Origin: Paraprevotella stercoravium
Lineage (GTDB): Bacteria; Bacteroidota; Bacteroidia; Bacteroidales; Bacteroidaceae
NCBI GenBank assembly: GCA_018883665.1
Contig: JAHLFU010000249.1
Coordinates: forward strand, 1 to 7,049
Direction of reading: 5' to 3'
Length of the DNA stretch: 7,049 bases
Shown here: one piece after another, positions 5,759 to 7,049 of the stretch
How the letters are laid out: each line of letters begins with the position of its first letter
Position numbering within the stretch: the stretch's first letter is position 1
Position numbers and translations under genes: made by a program
Notes under the pieces: model-generated
Seen by the model: only the letters and a program-made list of their open reading frames with translations
What the model was told of the DNA's origin: nothing
Database searches by the model: none

Positions 5759-6712
5759 TCAAAAGAGCTCCAGTTGTGCCGTTCTTTCAGTATGTACTGG
5801 CAGAGCCTCCGGCTTGTTGTCAAAGAAACAATATGCCGTGAGTGCGGAGCAGAGGTTGACGAGGAAGTTGTGTACCGAGCGGTGGCGTGAATGCACGAGG
5901 TTTGCCTTGTTTTTCAAGAGCTCGTTGATGCATTCGATGACGTACCTTTTACGCAGCATTATCTTGTCCCACATGGACATGAGCCTGTTCTTCATGTTGG
6001 CCCTCAGTCCATGCACAAGGTGTATGCCACGGTCAAAGAGGCTCTCGAAGAGCTCTTTCTTGATATACCCCCTGTCAGCGAACACCTTTCCGTAAAGTTC
6101 TTTCTCAAACACCTTCCACACACGGATGTCCCTGTCGTCCACGTTAGCTCCTGTAAGACAGAACGTTATGATGTCTCCGCGGTCGTTGCACATCAGGTGC
6201 AGCTTGAAGCCGTGACACCATCCCATCGTACCCTTGCCGTCCTTGGCCAGACCGGCGAACACCTTGTTGAAGTACCTCCTGACGTTGTGGCACACGGGTA
6301 TCATGGTACTGTCCACGAACGTTATCCCGGTACATTTGCCGAAGGCGTACAGCCTCATGAACAGCAACATCTCGATGAACACCCTCGGCATGAGTTCCAC
6401 AAACCGGTTATAAGAGACCGCGTCCGGAAACTCACGCCTCATCTCCCCGAGGACACCCTTCAGGTAATACTCCTTAAAGTTGCGGTAAGTGCCGAAATGG
6501 TAGCTCACAAGAATGGTCATTATCTCGCTCCGGGAAAGCCTTCCCTTACGGTTCCTGCGCCTTTTGCCACCAGAGACTTCGGATGGCAAAAACAGGTTTT
6601 TACGCATTTCCATGTCTAAATTCTTGTCAAACTCGTCGATAATACAGAAAATTTCCGTAACTTTGTCCTTGGTAATCATCGCTGAATATTTTTGTAACTC
6701 ATTGATTTTCAC
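5759..6712 (-). CDS. IS982-family DDE transposase
   Basis: Cuts and joins the ends of its own element during transposition. The reading is 317 codons from a GTG at 6712, or 306 from the ATG at 6679. Likely catalytic triad: D134 in TFVDSTMIPVC, D213 in KVFADRGYIKKELF and E260 in KRYVIECINELLK; FADRGY and the R..IE....LK block are typical of IS982 transposases. A basic stretch GGKRRRNRKGRLSR (48-61) precedes a region suited to DNA binding, SRSEIMTILVSYHFGTYRNFKEYY. The internal promoter places transcription start at or just past the GTG, so the ATG at 6679 (MITKDKVTEIF) is the better start. There is no frameshift or stop and all key residues are present, so the enzyme is probably active. Confidence 0.92.
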   Translation of the reverse strand: MKINELQKYSAMITKDKVTEIFCIIDEFDKNLDMEMRKNLFLPSEVSGGKRRRNRKGRLSRSEIMTILVSYHFGTYRNFKEYYLKGVLGEMRREFPDAVSYNRFVELMPRVFIEMLLFMRLYAFGKCTGITFVDSTMIPVCHNVRRYFNKVFAGLAKDGKGTMGWCHGFKLHLMCNDRGDIITFCLTGANVDDRDIRVWKVFEKELYGKVFADRGYIKKELFESLFDRGIHLVHGLRANMKNRLMSMWDKIMLRKRYVIECINELLKNKANLVHSRHRSVHNFLVNLCSALTAYCFFDNKPEALPVHTERTAQLELF

Positions 6713-6715
6713 CTA

Positions 6716-6747
6716 TAAAGATACAAAATATTCGCGAGATTACCAAC
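6716..6747 (-). promoter_or_regulatory. Internal IS promoter for the transposase
   Basis: Minus strand GTTG (6747-6744), 20-base spacer, then TATCTTTA (6723-6716). This fits the Bacteroides layout TTTG-N19-21-TAnnTTTG with one mismatch in each element. The start site would fall near 6710, which favours the ATG at 6679 over the GTG at 6712 as the translation start. Confidence 0.55.
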
Positions 6748-6760
6748 TTTTTTATTTATA

Positions 6761-6780
6761 TTCTTATCCCGAACTGGCGT
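6761..6780 (-). repeat. IS right terminal inverted repeat
   Basis: Read on the minus strand it is ACGCCAGTTCGGGATAAGAA, matching the left end at 19 of 20 bases. Its first bases supply the final codons (Y-A-S-S-G-stop) of the interrupted gene. Confidence 0.92.
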
Positions 6781-7049
6781 AGACATGTTGTCCCTTCTGT
6801 TGGTCTTCCTTGTGAAAAGACGTGGAGATGTTGGCGTTAAACTGGTAGTCGTCGGGGCGATAGTTCATGTATCCCAGCGAGAGCGAGTTGTTGTCCCTGC
6901 TCCAGGGCGAGTCATAGCCCCGCTTTTGCTTCATGTAGCCTTTGCCGTCAAAGGTGCAGCCCAGAGTCTCGTCCGTTCTCACCTTTTTGTAATGGGACAT
7001 GGAATTGTCGTAAACAATGCTGAAACGGGAGTGGCCATGGTTGTAAAAG
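6764..7049 (-). pseudogene. Outer-membrane beta-barrel protein (TonB-receptor-like), truncated by the IS
   Basis: The open frame enters from the window edge (FYNHGHSRFSIVYDNSM) and continues to TGT-TAC at the IS border, where the element adds TAC GCC AGT TCG GGA and a TAA stop (6764-6766). About 89 native codons are visible. The sequence has the alternating pattern of outer-membrane strands with aromatic girdles and polar loops: HSRFSIVYDNSMSHY, then NNSLSLGYMNYRP, then YQFNANISTSFH. This resembles the barrel part of Bacteroidetes TonB-dependent receptors or the related OMP beta-barrel family (PF14905-like). The strand order suggests the middle of the barrel, so the C-terminal strands needed for membrane insertion are missing and the product is probably non-functional. 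The exact family is uncertain, and the 5' part is outside the window. Confidence 0.6.

Larger units (their letters stand above)
5734..6780 (-). mobile_element. IS982-family insertion sequence, complete
   Basis: Bounded by 20-bp terminal inverted repeats with one mismatch, both beginning AC as is usual for IS982-family ends. It contains one transposase gene filling nearly the whole element and an internal promoter. The length of 1047 bases suits the family. No direct target duplication is visible: the left flank ends TATACTAT and the right flank begins AGACATGT. The element interrupts an outer-membrane protein gene on its right side. From memory, IS1187 of Bacteroides fragilis and IS195 of Porphyromonas are family members; I cannot say which named element this is. 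Confidence 0.9.

Noticed and set aside
5543..5890. Plus-strand 115-codon frame crossing the left IS end
   Set aside because: It spans the IS border and antisense transposase sequence, so it cannot be an ancestral gene; no domain seen.
5891..6619. Long plus-strand open frame across the transposase
   Set aside because: Antisense shadow of the DDE transposase, whose motifs are intact on the minus strand.

Overview
The window looks like chromosomal DNA of a Bacteroides-type bacterium (order Bacteroidales). This is inferred from several signs: -7 promoter elements of the TAnnTTTG type ahead of genes, A/T-rich leaders without a clear Shine-Dalgarno sequence, a two-gene LysO-type exporter, an IS982-family insertion sequence, and a fragment of a large Bacteroidetes-style outer-membrane beta-barrel protein. 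Every gene that can be supported lies on the minus strand; no plus-strand gene was found.

Read in the direction of transcription (from high to low coordinates), the window starts with the 5'-side fragment of an outer-membrane barrel gene (7049 down to 6781). It is cut by an IS982-family element of 1047 bases (6780-5734), which has 20-bp terminal inverted repeats, its own promoter and one intact DDE transposase. Beyond the element is about 620 bases of non-coding DNA (5733-5110) with short dyads, a run of eight C and a stretch that may be a dispersed repeat. Next is an AT-rich gene for a 586-residue acidic, tyrosine-rich soluble protein that I cannot assign to any family (5109-3349). A further 500 bases without a gene (3348-2850) holds a hairpin, another possible dispersed repeat and scraps of peptide-like sequence. 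A small secreted protein with a glycine-rich tandem-repeat tail follows (2849-2049), then a strong hairpin that probably ends its transcript. Last is a tightly coupled three-gene set: an AraJ-type major facilitator transporter and the two halves of a LysO-type exporter, joined by ATGA overlaps and running off the window at base 1.

The araJ-lysO set reads as a small-molecule export operon, probably including amino-acid efflux. The 586-residue gene and its flanks differ sharply in base composition from the GC-rich genes to the left (14 G+C of 60 in 4381-4440 against 36 of 60 in 1321-1380, counted by hand). It sits between possible repeats and an insertion sequence, so this middle block is the most likely horizontally acquired or accessory part. 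No CRISPR array, tRNA, rRNA or recognised defence module was seen.
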